This document shows positions 1-11,808 of a stretch of 64,000 bases of DNA, in pieces. Under the pieces are notes generated by a model that saw only the letters and a list, made by a program, of their open reading frames with translations, did not search any database and was not told where the DNA came from. A program made the translations under genes and the position numbers. Source of the DNA: Polyporus tsugae (taxonomy: Eukaryota; Basidiomycota; Agaricomycetes; Polyporales; Polyporaceae); assembly GCA_024305745.1 (NCBI GenBank), contig JAHRBS010000011.1:620001-684000 (forward strand), read 5' to 3'. Position 1 is the first letter of the stretch. Every line of letters begins with the position of its first letter.

Positions 1-2837
1 ACATTTGAAGGTCGAAGAGCCCAGCTGCGGCTCCTGTATTCTTTGTCAAAAAGAAGGATGGCAGCCTACATTTAGTATAAGACTATCGGGCCCTCAACGC
101 CGTCATGAAGAAGGACAAGTTTCCCATACCACGGATCCCCGACCTCATCGACCGTTTGTCTCAGTCATCCATCTTCACCTCTCTGGACCTGAGATGGGGG
201 TACAATAATGTTCGTATACGGGAAGGAGATGAAGAGAAGGCAGCGTTTATCACCCACCATGGTCTGTACGAGCCAATGGTGATGACTTTTGGTCTTTGCA
301 ATGCCCCAAGCACCTTCCAGGCTATGATGAATGAGATCCTCAAGGAGGAGATTGCTACAGGACACGTGGTAGTTTACATCGACAATATCCTCATCTTCAC
401 AGATGACCTCACACTCCACTGGCAACTCACGGAATGAGTGCTCCAGAAACTATGGGCAAATGATCTTTTCATTAAGCCTGAGAAGTGCAAGTTTGAACAA
501 CAGTCGGTTGAATTCCTTGGGTTGATCATCTCAAAGGATTCCATCACAATGGACCCAACCAAGGTTGAAGGTGTAAAGAACTGGCCAACGCCGACCAAAG
601 TCAAGCATGTACAGGCATTCCTCGGCCTTGCCAACTTCTACCAACGTTTCATCAAGGACTTCTCAAAGATAGCTCGCCCGCTCACAGTTCTCACCTGCAA
701 GGATGCGCCTTGGCAGTGGGGAGAAGACCAAGAAAACACCTTCCAGAGCCTCAAGACCGCCTTCACCACTGCTCCGATCCTCCAAATCCCCAATGACACT
801 GCACCTTTCCACCTGGAAACAGACTTATCTGACTTTGCCACAGGGGCAGTACTGGAACAGTTGGGTGAAGATAAACTATGGCACCCAGTAGTGTTTTACT
901 CCAAGTCCCTGAATAAGCATGAATGCAACTATGAGATCTATGACAAGGAGTTACTAGCTATCATACATGCTTTGGAGGAATATTGCCACTACCTGGAGGG
1001 GCACCCTGAACCGGTTGAGATCTGGTCAGATCACCTTAACCTCACCTATTTCCGGCAGGCCCAGAAACTGACTTGTCGCCAAGCTTGCTGGAGTTTGTTC
1101 CTTTCCCGTTTCAACTTCAACCTACGACATCGACCCGGCAAGAAAATGCTTCGTGCCGACCCTCTGTCCAGGAGGCCAGATCATGAGGAGGGGGTAAGCA
1201 GCGACAATGATGGTTGGACGCTGCTGAAGCCAGATTTTTTTGCCATCAAAGCCATGCAAACCACCCACGCCTCTGAAGTTGACGACAAGCAACTACTGGA
1301 CAAGATCAAGAAGGCACTCGAAGATGACACAATGACCAAGGATTACAAGGCACTGCTCAATAGCGGCCCTCGGGAGTTTGGAAAACCACTGCAAGAATGG
1401 AACTTTGAGAATGGTCTCCTGCTCTATAGGGGAAAGGTCTATGTCCCAAAAGACTAGGAACTACCACTGGAGCTGCTCAAACTCCACCATGACACCATAC
1501 TTGCTGGACACCCTGGCTGATGAAAGACCCAGAAACTTATCAGCCGCAACTACTGGTGGCCTGGAATGTCAGTCAATGTCAAGAAGTATGTCAAGGGGTA
1601 CGATACATGCCAACGTAACAAAGCCTCACGCAACCCTCCCTTCGGACTACTGCAGCCAAATGAAGTTCCAGCTGGGCCATGGGAGATCTGGAGCATCGAC
1701 CTCATCACTCAACTTCCTGAGTCCTGTGACAGACACGACAATGTTTACACAGCCATCGCAGTGGTGGTAGACCGGTTGACCAAGCGAGCCCACTTCTTTG
1801 CATGTGATGACCACTTCTCAGCCTCAGATGCAGCGGAGCTTGTCTATGAACACATACTCAAACATCATGGCCTACCCCGACAGATCATTTCAGATCGAGG
1901 AACACAGTTTGCCAGTGCACTCTTCAAGGAGTTTTGTGGGAAGCTGGGCATCCGAGCCTCTATGTCAACAGCCTATCACCTCCAAACCGATGGTTAGATG
2001 GAACAAGTCAACCAGTCATTGGAACAGTACCTATAGATCTTCACCGAACACCGCCCAGACCATTGGGCCTCCCTTCTATCCACTGCGGAGTTTTCCTACA
2101 ACAATGCTGCACACAAGTCTACCAGCTTATCACCCTTCTTTGTGGAATATGGATACCACCCCAAGATGGCCCCAGATGGACAGAGAGAACTAGGCTTCCC
2201 AACTCTTGAAGACATCTTCCAGTACCGAACGGAGGCCCGGGAACAGGCCCAAGCATCCCTAACCCTCGCTGCAGAACAGATGAAGTGGTACTACTACAAA
2301 CACAAGAGTGAAGTGCCATTCAAGGTTGGGGACAAAGTCCTCCTCAAAGGAAGGGACCTCAGGATCAAACAGTCATCAGCAAAGTTATCTGCAAAGAACT
2401 ATGGGCCCTACAAAATCGTTGACCAAGTTGGGCCGGCCGATTTCCGTCTACAACTCCCAGCCACAAACAAGGTCCACCCTGTCTTCCATGCTTCCAAACT
2501 CATCCCCTATCACGAGGACGAGATTGGCAACCGTAACCCGTCGAAACCACCAGCCATAGAGATGGAAGGACATGACGAGTTTGAGGTTGAAAAGATACTC
2601 GACTCCAAGACCTACTACGGATATGTCCGATACCTTGTGAAATGGGTTGGATACGATATCAGCGAAGCCACTTGGGAACCAGTACGGAATGTCAAGCACT
2701 GCAAAGAACTACTTGATGAATTCCACACCTCGCACCCTGACACTGTCCAACCAATATCCCTCACCAATCCACGGCCAGTACAAGCTCAGTTTAATTGTCA
2801 AGTTTGGTATGATTGCTTCGCTGGAGCTCAGCCTTGA
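1..2837 (+). pseudogene. Ty3/Gypsy chromovirus pol, 3' part, decayed
   Basis: One continuous frame encodes, in order, reverse transcriptase (enters from the left edge), RNase H, the integrase zinc region, integrase core and a C-terminal chromodomain (about 2577-2730), which marks a chromovirus. The frame is broken by seven stops, at 78, 435, 1455, 1518, 1521, 1995 and 2034. The RT active-site box reads YIDN instead of YIDD (Asn codon 384-386), so a catalytic aspartate is lost. Every break leaves the frame unchanged, so decay was by substitution, not indels. RNase H and integrase stretches between stops are well preserved, so inactivation is fairly recent. The 5' LTR, gag and protease lie outside the window. 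Confidence 0.93.
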
Positions 2838-2848
2838 GGAGGGGGTAG

Positions 2849-3246
2849 TGTCATGGTTTTTCGTGCCACATTTGGGACCACAGTCACAGCCACCAACCCT
2901 AACCCCAGGCTCACTCATTTCCGGACTCTCGCCTGGACACTGGTCATCATTATGTAATAGTACTTACCTCTTTGTTCTCCTTTTGGACTGGCCCACCTGC
3001 CATCAGTACCCAAGCCTGCCCTGAAGCCAGGTGGTCTGTGCACCTATCATGTATAGTATATAAGGGCTGTGATGTGGGCTCAGAGATCTTAGATTCTGTC
3101 TCTTGTTCATCCCCCCATCATCTGTAGGCAGCTTAACAGCCCCTGCCATCCTCTGCCTTCTAGTCTAGGCCAATCTATCCTCTACTTCTGTTGCCACCCT
3201 CTGTGTGTCTCCATCAGTGAGCCCTTACCTTTGTTTGTTTTGTGGC
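2849..3246 (+). repeat. 3' LTR of the Gypsy element
   Basis: A polypurine tract (GAGGAGGGGG) directly follows the pol stop and is followed by TGTCATGG, the expected start of a Ty3-type LTR. A TATA-like TATATAAG lies near 3056, suiting an LTR promoter. The right end is uncertain: the most likely terminus is the ...GGCACA near 3246. The partner LTR is outside the window, so the boundary cannot be confirmed. Confidence 0.6.
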
Positions 3247-3374
3247 ACAGTTGTTTGGCTGCGACAGGCTGCCGGGCGAAATAGAGGGGCTCGAGGAATC
3301 GAAGGGCAGGCTCGAAAATGTGGGGTTCGGAGATGTGAGCGAGGTGCTGTTGAGGCATTGACAAGACATTTCGC

Positions 3375-4454
3375 TCAACACCGCAGAAGAAAGAAAGGCC
3401 TGACGGAGAGCACGTCAACATCCACAACCTCTCTCGAATGGATGAAGGGAGAGCGTACTGAGTCCCCAAAAGCGAGAGAATCTGATGAGAGGGAGTCGAA
3501 GAGGTTCGTCCGGCTGACCGTGTACATGGTCTTCGAGTCATCACCATCGTCCAGGGTCCCTAAGGGAAGGGGAGCGTTGCATCCTGCCTGAGAGAATGTC
3601 GACTTGTCATGGGATTTATTGGTGGGATCATTGTAGTTGTGAATGAACTCGTTGAATGTGTCGCGATCGGTGCTAGAGTCTGCAATGGTCTGATCATTGA
3701 TGTCACTTAGATCCCCCGGAATGCGCCGCATCAAGTCGTGCCTGTCCAACGGAACACCAAGTTCTTTCAGAATGTGGTGGAGAGTGGCGAGTGTGGACTG
3801 CACCTCCCCCGCCCAAACAGCCAGTGTAGCTTCCTCCCTCTAAGTGCAAGGAGGTCAGAAATGCGCCAACAATAAGAAAAACCGAGTGTACTCACGATGA
3901 AAGCAGCCTTGTGATGATTTAGGATGTTTATGATGTCAGACAGGTTCTCAACAATGACGAGGCTACTGCGGCTCCTGCCAGTACAAGGGAGAGAGTAATC
4001 AGGTAGCTGTAAGTGCAACATGAGGCCAGAGTGCCTACACTGCAGTCATGATAGATGAGACCAAAGGCGGCTGTAGCTTGATGACTACATCCAGTATGAA
4101 GGCAGCCGCAGTCGGCATAAAGAGGGTGTGAACACCAGTACGGTGTATCTCGAAGAAGTTGTGAGAATTGGTGCTGCGGAGGTAGATAATATGGTCCCCT
4201 TCACTGAGACGTGCCAGTTCCCTGAACACACCGGAGAGATTTTGAATATGCAGGTCCATGTCAAGGGCGGGGTAGAGAGCGGTGGAATGAGAGAGCGAAA
4301 GGAACGTGTTTAAAACATCTTCTGAGACGCCAAGCTGAGCAAGCCTTTACAGCAGATCCCGAAATGGATGAGGCGGCCAATTTTTTTCTTCACGCCTCTG
4401 GCACCTGTCAAACCTTCCGACCAATATTCTGAGCTACAGTACCTTTGAAGCCAT
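3375..4454 (-). CDS. Spliced orphan protein (283 aa), function unknown
   Basis: Minus-strand model: exons 4454-4443, 4334-4039, 3974-3896 and 3839-3375. Sites are GT-AG, phases agree at each junction, and the total is 852 nt (284 codons). The first exon is only ATG plus three codons, so the start is the least certain part; frame and protein character are good from 4334 on. The protein has a hydrophobic helical middle (AAAFILDVV near residue 88), then helix-rich sequence and a polar C-terminus. No catalytic motif was recognised. The gene ends about 130 bp beyond the Gypsy LTR, so it escaped insertion narrowly. It could be a helical regulatory or STAND-associated protein, but that is a guess. 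Confidence 0.6.
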
Positions 4455-5508
4455 CTTCTGGCTTAGACGCCCACCCAAGGTGACTGTAGACACTGTGATA
4501 TTCCTCAATTTGAGGAGTCCCCCCTCAGCGTGAGGCTGACATGAGGTCCGCGCGAGCGATGCCAACTTGTACAGCAAGTACTTATGTAGCGTGCACTCGC
4601 ACACGGCCCATCAATGCATCACCACAAGAAGATACGATGGATAATGAGGCACTGCGTAAACTACAATGATGAGTAGAGGTACAAGACCGCACAGCGCAAT
4701 GCAGCTGTCTCCTATCACATTTCAGTATGGTACCGAGAGTATTGTGCTGTAACGTTCAGTCGCGGTGGTACAACGAGGCGCCCCCGCTTGTGCGACTCCT
4801 TGCACTTGTCTCGTGGTTTGACTGGAACTCTTGAGCACCTCGCACTTATGTCAGGGTAAGTTTAGCTACCGACCTGAACAATTCTTCAGGCTATGGCTGC
4901 TATGTTGTAAGTTTTTGTACTTGTCTTCGAAGTTAGAGGGGAGGGGCGTCTAGTTCGGAAGATAGGCTGGAATCTCGGTCGGAAGATAGGTCGGAAGATA
5001 CCCTGACATTGGTTTTGACAGGCAAAAAATGGTCAGTCTCATCTATTTTGGGATCTGCCGTAATTAGTTGAGGCAATCATGCTCCCAACACTGTCCTCAG
5101 ATCTCTCCAAGTCCGGCCGTGCATTGGTCCCATCTTGGCACTCCTTGAAGCTCCTGTCTTCTTCCGCGGACATCAACAGGAAGTTTCTATGGTGTTTAGA
5201 AAGGAAGACATAACAGAGGATAGCCTGGAAACCTGAGGTGCGTGAACTCTGCTTGACTTCCGCATAGCCAATACTGTGAATGACTTGAAAATGACAGCGC
5301 CTTCACGGTCCAGGGTCTAGCCAATAAATGATAGGAGGAAGGGGTCAAATGAGGCTGTGGTAGAGTCGGTATCTGTTGAATGGTCGTGTCATGGGAAGAG
5401 TTCAAATCGTCGAACAGATGCTAATTATAAGTTAGTATTGCAGGTAAAAGGGCGGATACAGTGACGGGGGATGCCGGGTTACTAACACTATAGGAACCTT
5501 GTCACCTA
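4455..5508. other. Intergenic, nothing recognised
   Basis: About 1 kb with only short ORFs. A local tandem-like phrase TCGGAAGATAGG recurs three times around 4955-5000. No protein family, RNA gene or repeat end was recognised. Confidence 0.4.
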
Positions 5509-6100
5509 TTATTTGAGCTCTCGCAAACATGGGGTACTAAGGGACATGGCATGGACATCGGAGTCTGTGTTGGAACTTGGTAACCTCAGAGTGGCTCACT
5601 GTATCGGACAGTCATGCAACAGGGACACTTACGAGAGACACCACGTCCACCAACTACCAGAGAGTCAGGAACTGGTGTGGCCGTATTTGAAGATGAGGCC
5701 AAGCGAGAGCTCGAGGGAGTGCCCATGGGTCGCTGTGGATGCCTTTGTGCAGCGTCGGAGATGTTGAATGCCTGAGGAAGATGCGGACCATTGGGAGTCC
5801 GAGAATGGTGGTGGGCTGGTGTTCTCGGGGTGCTCGGAATCTTTTGAGCAAGCCATGTAGCCAGGCTGTCTGCAACAACCCATTCATGTGGATTGTCTAC
5901 CCGCGCAATTCATTGCACAGGTGAGTTCTTGAGAGCCTGAATAATTCATAAGCTATGGGGAGACCATACTTTCCAACAGTCCATTGCAAGTGGTTGAACT
6001 AGAATGAAAATACATACCTGTTCACGGTACTGAAGCAGCTCCTCTTCAGTTGTTGAGGCCAAAAGTGTTGTATTTTCGGTGTCAACCGAGTGATGGATGA
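5509..6100 (-). CDS. Partial multi-exon gene, low-complexity protein
   Basis: Likely minus-strand exons are 5869-5633 and 5564-5509 (stop at 5511-5509), joined by a GT-AG intron with matching phase. Possible upstream exons are a 34-nt exon near 5953-5920 and one ending at the GTATGT donor near 6019, whose frame gives an acidic stretch (TTEEELLQYREQ). The C-terminal protein is rich in Ser, Thr, Pro and His, typical of disordered regulatory proteins. The N-terminal exon and start codon were not found. No family recognised. Confidence 0.4.
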
Positions 6101-6593
6101 GCGAGCGAGTGCATGCTCCTCAAGCTGTCTCATCTTGCCACCATCTTCCTGCCCCCAGATGGATACCAGCCCTGCCTTTTGTTTATATTTAGGCACTCGT
6201 ATTTATGTATATAAGGACTTGTGTATTGTCGTTGTACGGCACGTGTTTGCATCGGACAAACACTATCCCATTTATTCTCCCGCCTTTTCTCGTCTCTCGC
6301 CCCTTGAGCGCCCTCGAAATTCTACACAAACACGTCACCTAGCCCAAAGGTCAAATTGCGGCACTGCCTAGTGGGGCCGAAGCCACTCAACGACCCGACA
6401 ACCCGACGATCCAGCCACGACAACGACCGTGACCCCGTACCCCAATGACGACGACAACCCCGTACCTGTCCCAGACCGCGACCGCACTACCCCGTTCCGT
6501 GTCCCCGATCTGTCCCCATCCCGTTCCCGCTCTCGCACCCCTGTATCTGACTCCATGTTGCCGTCCACCATCGCCCGACTCAGCGACAACAAC
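6101..6593. other. Pro/Arg-rich intergenic stretch
   Basis: Contains TATATAAGG at 6207 and a run of CCCGTAC/CCCGACC-rich sequence at 6390-6570 that gives Pro/Asp/Arg-rich short frames on both strands. Nothing could be assigned. The Copia LTR starts immediately after it. Confidence 0.35.
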
Positions 6594-7126
6594 TGTTGGA
6601 CTTTGAGCTAATAGGGTATGGACTTATCTGGACACAAGGCTATGCAACCACATGGAGCTTAGTCAATGCTATGCATCTTACTTACCATATTTAGGTTTCT
6701 CTCTCATACTATTGTTGTAGAGGTCTGGAGCTGTCTGGAATCTTCTTGGACAATCCATACTGCTCTAGAATAGTCTAGGTAGTTCTATGCTTACTCACTC
6801 TATGGTGCAATATTGCACAATCCTTTCCTCATTGTCTTACTCATGCATACATGTGACTTCTTTATTGCTTACTCATGCACTTCCTACTGTAGTATATAAG
6901 GACTGCATTCTCTGCTCCTGCTCTTCAGTCGTTCACTCACTGACTGAAGAATAAGTACTATACATGCCTCTCTCTTACTTGTAGTTACTGACTTTACCTT
7001 AGTCTCCTTGTGTTTGACTTACAGGTACTTGGTAACATACAATCTAGTTGTTCACTCACTGACTGAAGATCTCCTTGTGTTTGACTTACAGTCGGAACCC
7101 TTGCCCTCACAGCCTCGAGTTCATCA
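6594..7126 (+). repeat. Copia LTR (533 bp), copy 1
   Basis: Begins TGTTGGACTTTG and ends TTCATCA, directly followed by the primer-binding site. TATATAAGG sits near 6893. Internal short direct repeats (GTTCACTCACTGACTGAAGA and TCTCCTTGTGTTTGACTTACA) occur twice each. The inverted copy at 21317-21849 has the same length and differs at only a few bases. Confidence 0.85.
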
Positions 7127-7142
7127 GGTTATGAGCCCTGTG
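7127..7142 (+). promoter_or_regulatory. Half-tRNA-Met primer-binding site
   Basis: GGTTATGAGCCCTG is complementary to the anticodon stem-loop of initiator tRNA-Met (GGGCTCATAACC), the internal tRNA primer used by Copia/Ty1-type elements. The same motif follows the 5' LTR of the second Copia element at 14188. Confidence 0.8.
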
Positions 7143-8316
7143 CTCTGACCTTGTCGCTCGTCGACTCTCTCCTCGCGCGCGCAACTCTTTTGTTGACTTC
7201 CACTGCTCTCACTCTGTGCACTCATCCCCCACTTTTCTCTAGCTCTTGACTGTGCCCGCTGACACTGCTGCCAGGGTGACTTTGCACACACCGTGCCCCT
7301 GAGCGCTTTTATCTAGTAGTTGTATATCCCTCTGTACCACCTATTGTGCTTTCGAGGCACACGGGTTTCAGGCATCCCTGAGCCAGGCCACGCACTTGCG
7401 CCCGCCAGCTCTTGTACCGGCAACAATTAGTGTTGTTAGGACCGGAGGACAACTGTTCAGACCCTCCTTACTATAGCCTTTTTACATACACTATCTAGAC
7501 TTCACGGGCATAGTTGGCGACTTCTATCTGGGCTGCAGGGAACTCCAACTTCCTTGTAGTTTGGCACTCCTCAATAGGTGTTCCCATCTACGTCGCTCTT
7601 GTGCACAGAGCTCTCCCTTCTTACATTGCACTTCAAATCTCTAGGCTGTTTTGGATCCGACTCCGACAGACCACTCTTCGGGATCAGAGGTCAAGAACCT
7701 TGTTGACAAAGACTCCAATTCGACGTCATCAGGTCCTGATTGTGTCAACTTTCCTCACGTCTTTGACCTCAATGAGCGGCAGGACTACTATTATGATGAG
7801 GAATCAAATGATCCTGGTTGGTATCCCTGTGCTACTACACCCTACCCCTCGCGTTACGACTTTCGTGGAGAGCTACCTAGCATAGATTTTGAAACTGCTT
7901 GGGAACCTGTTTTAGCTCTCCAAAAATCCTCTCCAAGGTCTCTGTCGGATCTTCCTCCTCTTCCCGCTCCAACCAGTGAAGAAACCACTTTCCTCACATA
8001 CTCTCCTTCGTCCTCGCCTGCGCAACTCAGCGTAGAACTCCCTCCTCTTGAAACTCCATCCTTTACCTCTGACGACAATGATTTCTTCCTCCTTACTATC
8101 ACCATGGGAGATAACGTCAAAGCCGACTCCATTCCCCTCCTTGCAACCTGGGCTCAGTTTCCTAACTGGTCTGCCCAGCTGAAGGGTTTCCTCATCATGG
8201 TTGGTGCCTGGGACGTTGTCAAGTCTGATCTGGGAACCACACCCGCAGACACGACAGCTGCTCAAAGGCATGCTCTTGCGACAGCCGACCATCTTTCGTG
8301 GTGGTCGGATCTGTAA
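7143..8316 (+). pseudogene. Copia leader and truncated gag
   Basis: The leader holds an open frame (7651 onward, acidic, Ser/Pro-rich) running without a stop into a gag start at Met 8104. The gag N-terminus has the NWSAQLKGFLIMVGAWDVV-type region of Copia capsid proteins. The frame stops at 8316, soon after the gag start. Protease, integrase and RT are missing and there is no right LTR, so this is a 5' fragment of an element. The same segment up to about 8008 is present inverted at 20436-21316. Confidence 0.75.
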
Positions 8317-8489
8317 GACTGTATTGCGCACTTGCTGCGCTTCTGGTCCCTGTTGCCCTCTCTATCCATGCGGACCTTATGCTAGGGGACATGGCTCACA
8401 GCCTGGACAGCTCTCTGACAGCCCACATTCACTCTTCTATCATGAGCTCACACCGCCTGCCCATCCTGGCGGCCAGGCATTCCTCCCCT

Positions 8490-9020
8490 CCCAACTCTGT
8501 GCAAATGGCGCGCGTACCTCCATGTTCCGTTTGCACCTCATCAAGAGGTGCTAGTCTGCCTACTCGTGTCAGATCACAAGCTCGCCATTGAGGCCCTCCG
8601 CAGGGTCTCGCCACCAGCCCTGCGCCACCGTCGAATCTGCCGCTTCTGCAGTAATTGGTCCGCCATTGAGTCTGAGCTCCACATCCCACTCGACTGCAGG
8701 AACGAGCAGTTGTGTGCGATATGTGACAAGTTTCACGCACAGATGCTGCCACGGCTCCCGAAGCTGCCTAGAGTGCACACCAAATGGACATGGGAGCAAC
8801 AGTTTGATGTACTCCTTGGTACGGATGCCTCTCTGATCTGGCCGAGTTCGTCTATGACATCCTCCAGCTGGTGGACTCCACCTCGCCTCTCATTCTCCCG
8901 GACGACAATGCACTCCTTGACCTACAGGCCTAGATGCGCCCGAGTACGACGGGGTGCATTGACTTGTGCGGATTCCCACAGGATTCCAACATTGTGGCGG
9001 CAATCTGGCATGCGCTGATC
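8490..9020 (+). pseudogene. LINE (non-LTR) C-terminal relic
   Basis: The frame through 8548-9018 carries a Cys-rich pattern (RICRFC ... ESELHIPLDC) preceded by a segment rich in Leu/Val/His. This resembles the zinc-finger-like C-terminal end of basidiomycete endonuclease/RT-type LINE proteins. No RT catalytic core is present in the window. Assignment is by pattern only; a host Cys-rich fragment is the alternative. Confidence 0.45.
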
Positions 9021-9186
9021 TCTCCTCTAGGTGTGGGGGACTGCCCCAGACCCCACGCTGCGCTAGTTCCTGGTCAGGTCTCGTTGGTGTAAGAGATGCG
9101 CATAGCCCGCCCGGGTGAGTATAGGTGCCAAGTCTCCCTGGGCCGGGGTTAGTCTTGAATGCAATGTATGTTATCAAAGTGGGGTT

Positions 9187-11010
9187 CACTACGCGCCCAT
9201 AAGTTCATGAAAACCATGAAGTAATGTTGGGGTCCCACGAAGATACCTCAGATCTTCGTGGGGAATTCGTAATCCCTATATCCTCGTGGTGGACTTCGTG
9301 GTCCCATCAGTATATAGAAACCACGAAGACGTGTCATGGTTCCACGAAGATAATGTGGTGATTTTGGCGCCGTGCGAGAGCGCAGGCGCTTCCTGGCAAA
9401 CGATACGCTCCAAGGCAACTCCAAGGCTCAACACCTGCTTCTGTGCCTGCCCTAAACACGGCGCCAATGTTCCTCCGCATCAATGCAAACTTCACCACCG
9501 TCGCTCCCGCCCATTGCTCAGTATGGCTGGTTTCCCTTGGCTTTCCTGGTCTCTAGTTTCTCGGACTTGTCTGGTTGGTACTCCACTCCTACTGGGTCTT
9601 GGTCTACGTTCTGTCTAAGGCCGTCATTCTAGGCAGTGCTCGGGCTCTCACGCTGGCTACACCGTGTCACCTTGGGGGCTAAGGTCTCTCCTTCTCTCCC
9701 AGTGTTCATGGTCCCCCATGCTTGGTTTAGAGCGTAGTGTAAGGTGTGTACTTATGAATTCTATACAGGGCTGCACGCAGCTGTTCCTGTGGCCAACACA
9801 CGGTCGTGTCTACTGACAGCTAGGGTGTGGATGTCCGAGGTCGGCATGTGGACACGCAAGACGAGATGGTATGGACGGGAGGAAATCATCAGCGTGGGGA
9901 TGCGAGGTACTGTGCCCACTCTCAAGCAGCCTCTTGGATGCTTGCATGGGTTTCCCTGAGGTATGTGTAATTGTCCACCATGTCCTCCCAGTTCTGTCAC
10001 TGACATGCCATGATCTCGCTACATACGGACCTCAGGACAGATCTAACCTGTCTGTGACATGGGTAAGTGCTCCTGCCAGAACAACCCTAGTGCTAGCGAC
10101 ATAGAGTGACCCTGCGCATGCAAGATCACCAGGTGAGCACCGCCTGGCGTCGCCCCGCTTCCCTCTACGCTCTCCTCCACGCTGCGGACAACCCCAAGGG
10201 CGACATTGCCACGGTCGTCCCGCACCGCACGTCCTATGCAGATGCAGGGGATGATATGTTGTGGCCGGGCTACGGTGAGGTGTATGCGCTATCTCCCTCG
10301 GACCTGTATGAGGTGCACAGGGTGATGTGCTCAAGCGGTATATGCCGCCAGCAGTGCAGGCTGCGCAAGCGTGACACGAAGAGGGAGTTGCGTATCCAGA
10401 AGCGGCTCGAGGAGCGGGAGGTGTTGAGCCCTCCGCCATCCGGGTGATGTGGTCTGCAGATATCGCAGGTGAGCACAGAGCACAGTACATGCACCTCTGT
10501 GCTAAACACGATCCTGATCCTTTTACAGGGGCAGCCAAAAAAGTGGGAGAGGTCAAGGAATAAGCAGGTAGCATATATGCGGTCAGCGTCGGTTGGTAGG
10601 TTGTATTGTAAAATATTCATAGTATGCTTGTATCATTTTTATTCCCTCTCCTGAAGGGTGCAATAAAATGGTATCTACTGTCCACAAGCCCAGAACCCCA
10701 AGCCTGACGCGCAACCGGGAGCCCGCCCTGAAAATGCAAACATGTCTTCGTGATAAGTACATACGTGAGATCACGAAGAAAGCTGTCCAGCGCCAGGCGC
10801 TCCAACTTCGTGATGGTGGACAAAAATCTACTGATTTTTCACAAAGTTTTTCACGAAGTTAGCAATGCACCGGTCTTTGTGGTGCCACGACATCAATTCG
10901 TGAAGTCCCCGAAGACACTTCGTGGTCAACTTCATGGATATCACGAAGTTCCAGGCGCTCAGTGGGTTCGCGGTAGTTGTCGTGATACGTCAGGGCTGTT
11001 TAGGGCATAG
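9187..11010. mobile_element. Suspected non-autonomous DNA element
   Basis: The 7-mer CACGAAG/CTTCGTG occurs five times at 9236-9349 and six times at 10746-10948, on both strands, with only one copy seen between (10375). One pair forms an 11-bp perfect inverted repeat (9235-9261, 7-bp loop). Clustered sub-terminal motifs at both ends of a 1.8-kb segment are typical of CACTA-, hAT- and KDZ-like DNA transposons. The left end has CACTACGCGCCC at 9188, but a matching right terminus was not found, so exact ends and superfamily are open. Confidence 0.45.
10106..10447 (+). CDS. Small Arg/Lys-rich ORF inside suspected element
   Basis: A 113-residue frame (not starting with ATG) ends in a strongly basic helix-like tail with a CSSGICRQQC motif. 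It lies between the two CACGAAG clusters, so it may be residual transposon coding sequence. No family recognised; it may be non-coding. Confidence 0.25.
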   Translation: MTLRMQDHQVSTAWRRPASLYALLHAADNPKGDIATVVPHRTSYADAGDDMLWPGYGEVYALSPSDLYEVHRVMCSSGICRQQCRLRKRDTKRELRIQKRLEEREVLSPPPSG

Positions 11011-11053
11011 CCAACCGTGTAACGTAATTGTATAGACATGCACCAAATATTGA

Positions 11054-11160
11054 TCCTCCTCCTCCTCCTCCTCCTCCTCAACGCACTGATCTAAGCCCCA
11101 TTCCAGACGGGGCGCGCTAGCCGTGCTCTGTCGAACCTAGCTCTCTCTCTCTCTCTCAAC
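11054..11160. repeat. Microsatellites (CTC)n and (CT)n
   Basis: About eight CTC triplets at 11054-11079 and about nine CT dinucleotides at 11138-11157. Confidence 0.9.
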
Positions 11161-11513
11161 AAAGTGGGGGGTGCCAAAGTGGTGGGTGGCGATGCTGCGC
11201 GCCAAATACAGTTCCCTCTTCCAGGCTCCACGAACATCCGCATAGTGGCAATTCGGCAGATGTTGCAATTAAGGAACAAAGTCACCAAGGTTCCACTGCC
11301 CTTCCCAGGAGTGACGGCGGCCATACAGTTCGAAGAGCAGGGAAGTCTACAAATCGGGACAGCCTTAGATGACTCCACTCCAAGTCCTCCGCCAAATCTT
11401 CTTGAGGTCTTGGAGAGGAGACATCTTGGTGGATAGGAGCTATTCTGGTTCCTGCTCCTGTTATGTATTGGTTAACAATTTACTAGCTTCTAGTCCCTAG
11501 GATGCAAGCTGGC

Positions 11514-11808
11514 TGTTGGGGCACTTCTATTTGCCTTTTTCCAATGTCACTGCCATGAGTCGTGCTTCTAACGCCCTTCGGCACACCAAAACCCCTCATT
11601 TTAGCCTATAAAGAGTCCCAGGAGAACTGGTGAACAAGATCAGATCACCCCAATGGTTGCCTACATTCCTCCGGATCCTCTGACAATTTCCATCGCTTGC
11701 ATAATTGTATTCAATTTTCTCATGTTCCTCAAAGACCTGTGGCAATAGCTTGTTTGGAGCATAAGCAGTGCACCATCAGCAACTTATCACACTGACGCTG
11801 GAAACACA
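11514..11808 (+). repeat. Possible solo LTR
   Basis: Starts TGTTGGGGCAC, ends AACACA, has CCTATAAAGAG near 11607, and is followed by TTTTTGGCGAC, similar to retrotransposon sequence just downstream of an LTR. No second copy exists in the window, so the ends are guesses. Downstream 11830-12450 has short gag-like frames (acidic, Asp/Ala-rich) without a continuous ORF. Confidence 0.35.

Noticed and set aside
9236..9349. CACGAAG repeats as a CRISPR-like array
   Set aside because: Motif is 7 bp, on both strands, irregularly spaced, and the genome is eukaryotic.
11054..11157. (CTC)n and (CT)n as functional elements
   Set aside because: Ordinary microsatellites; no further signal.
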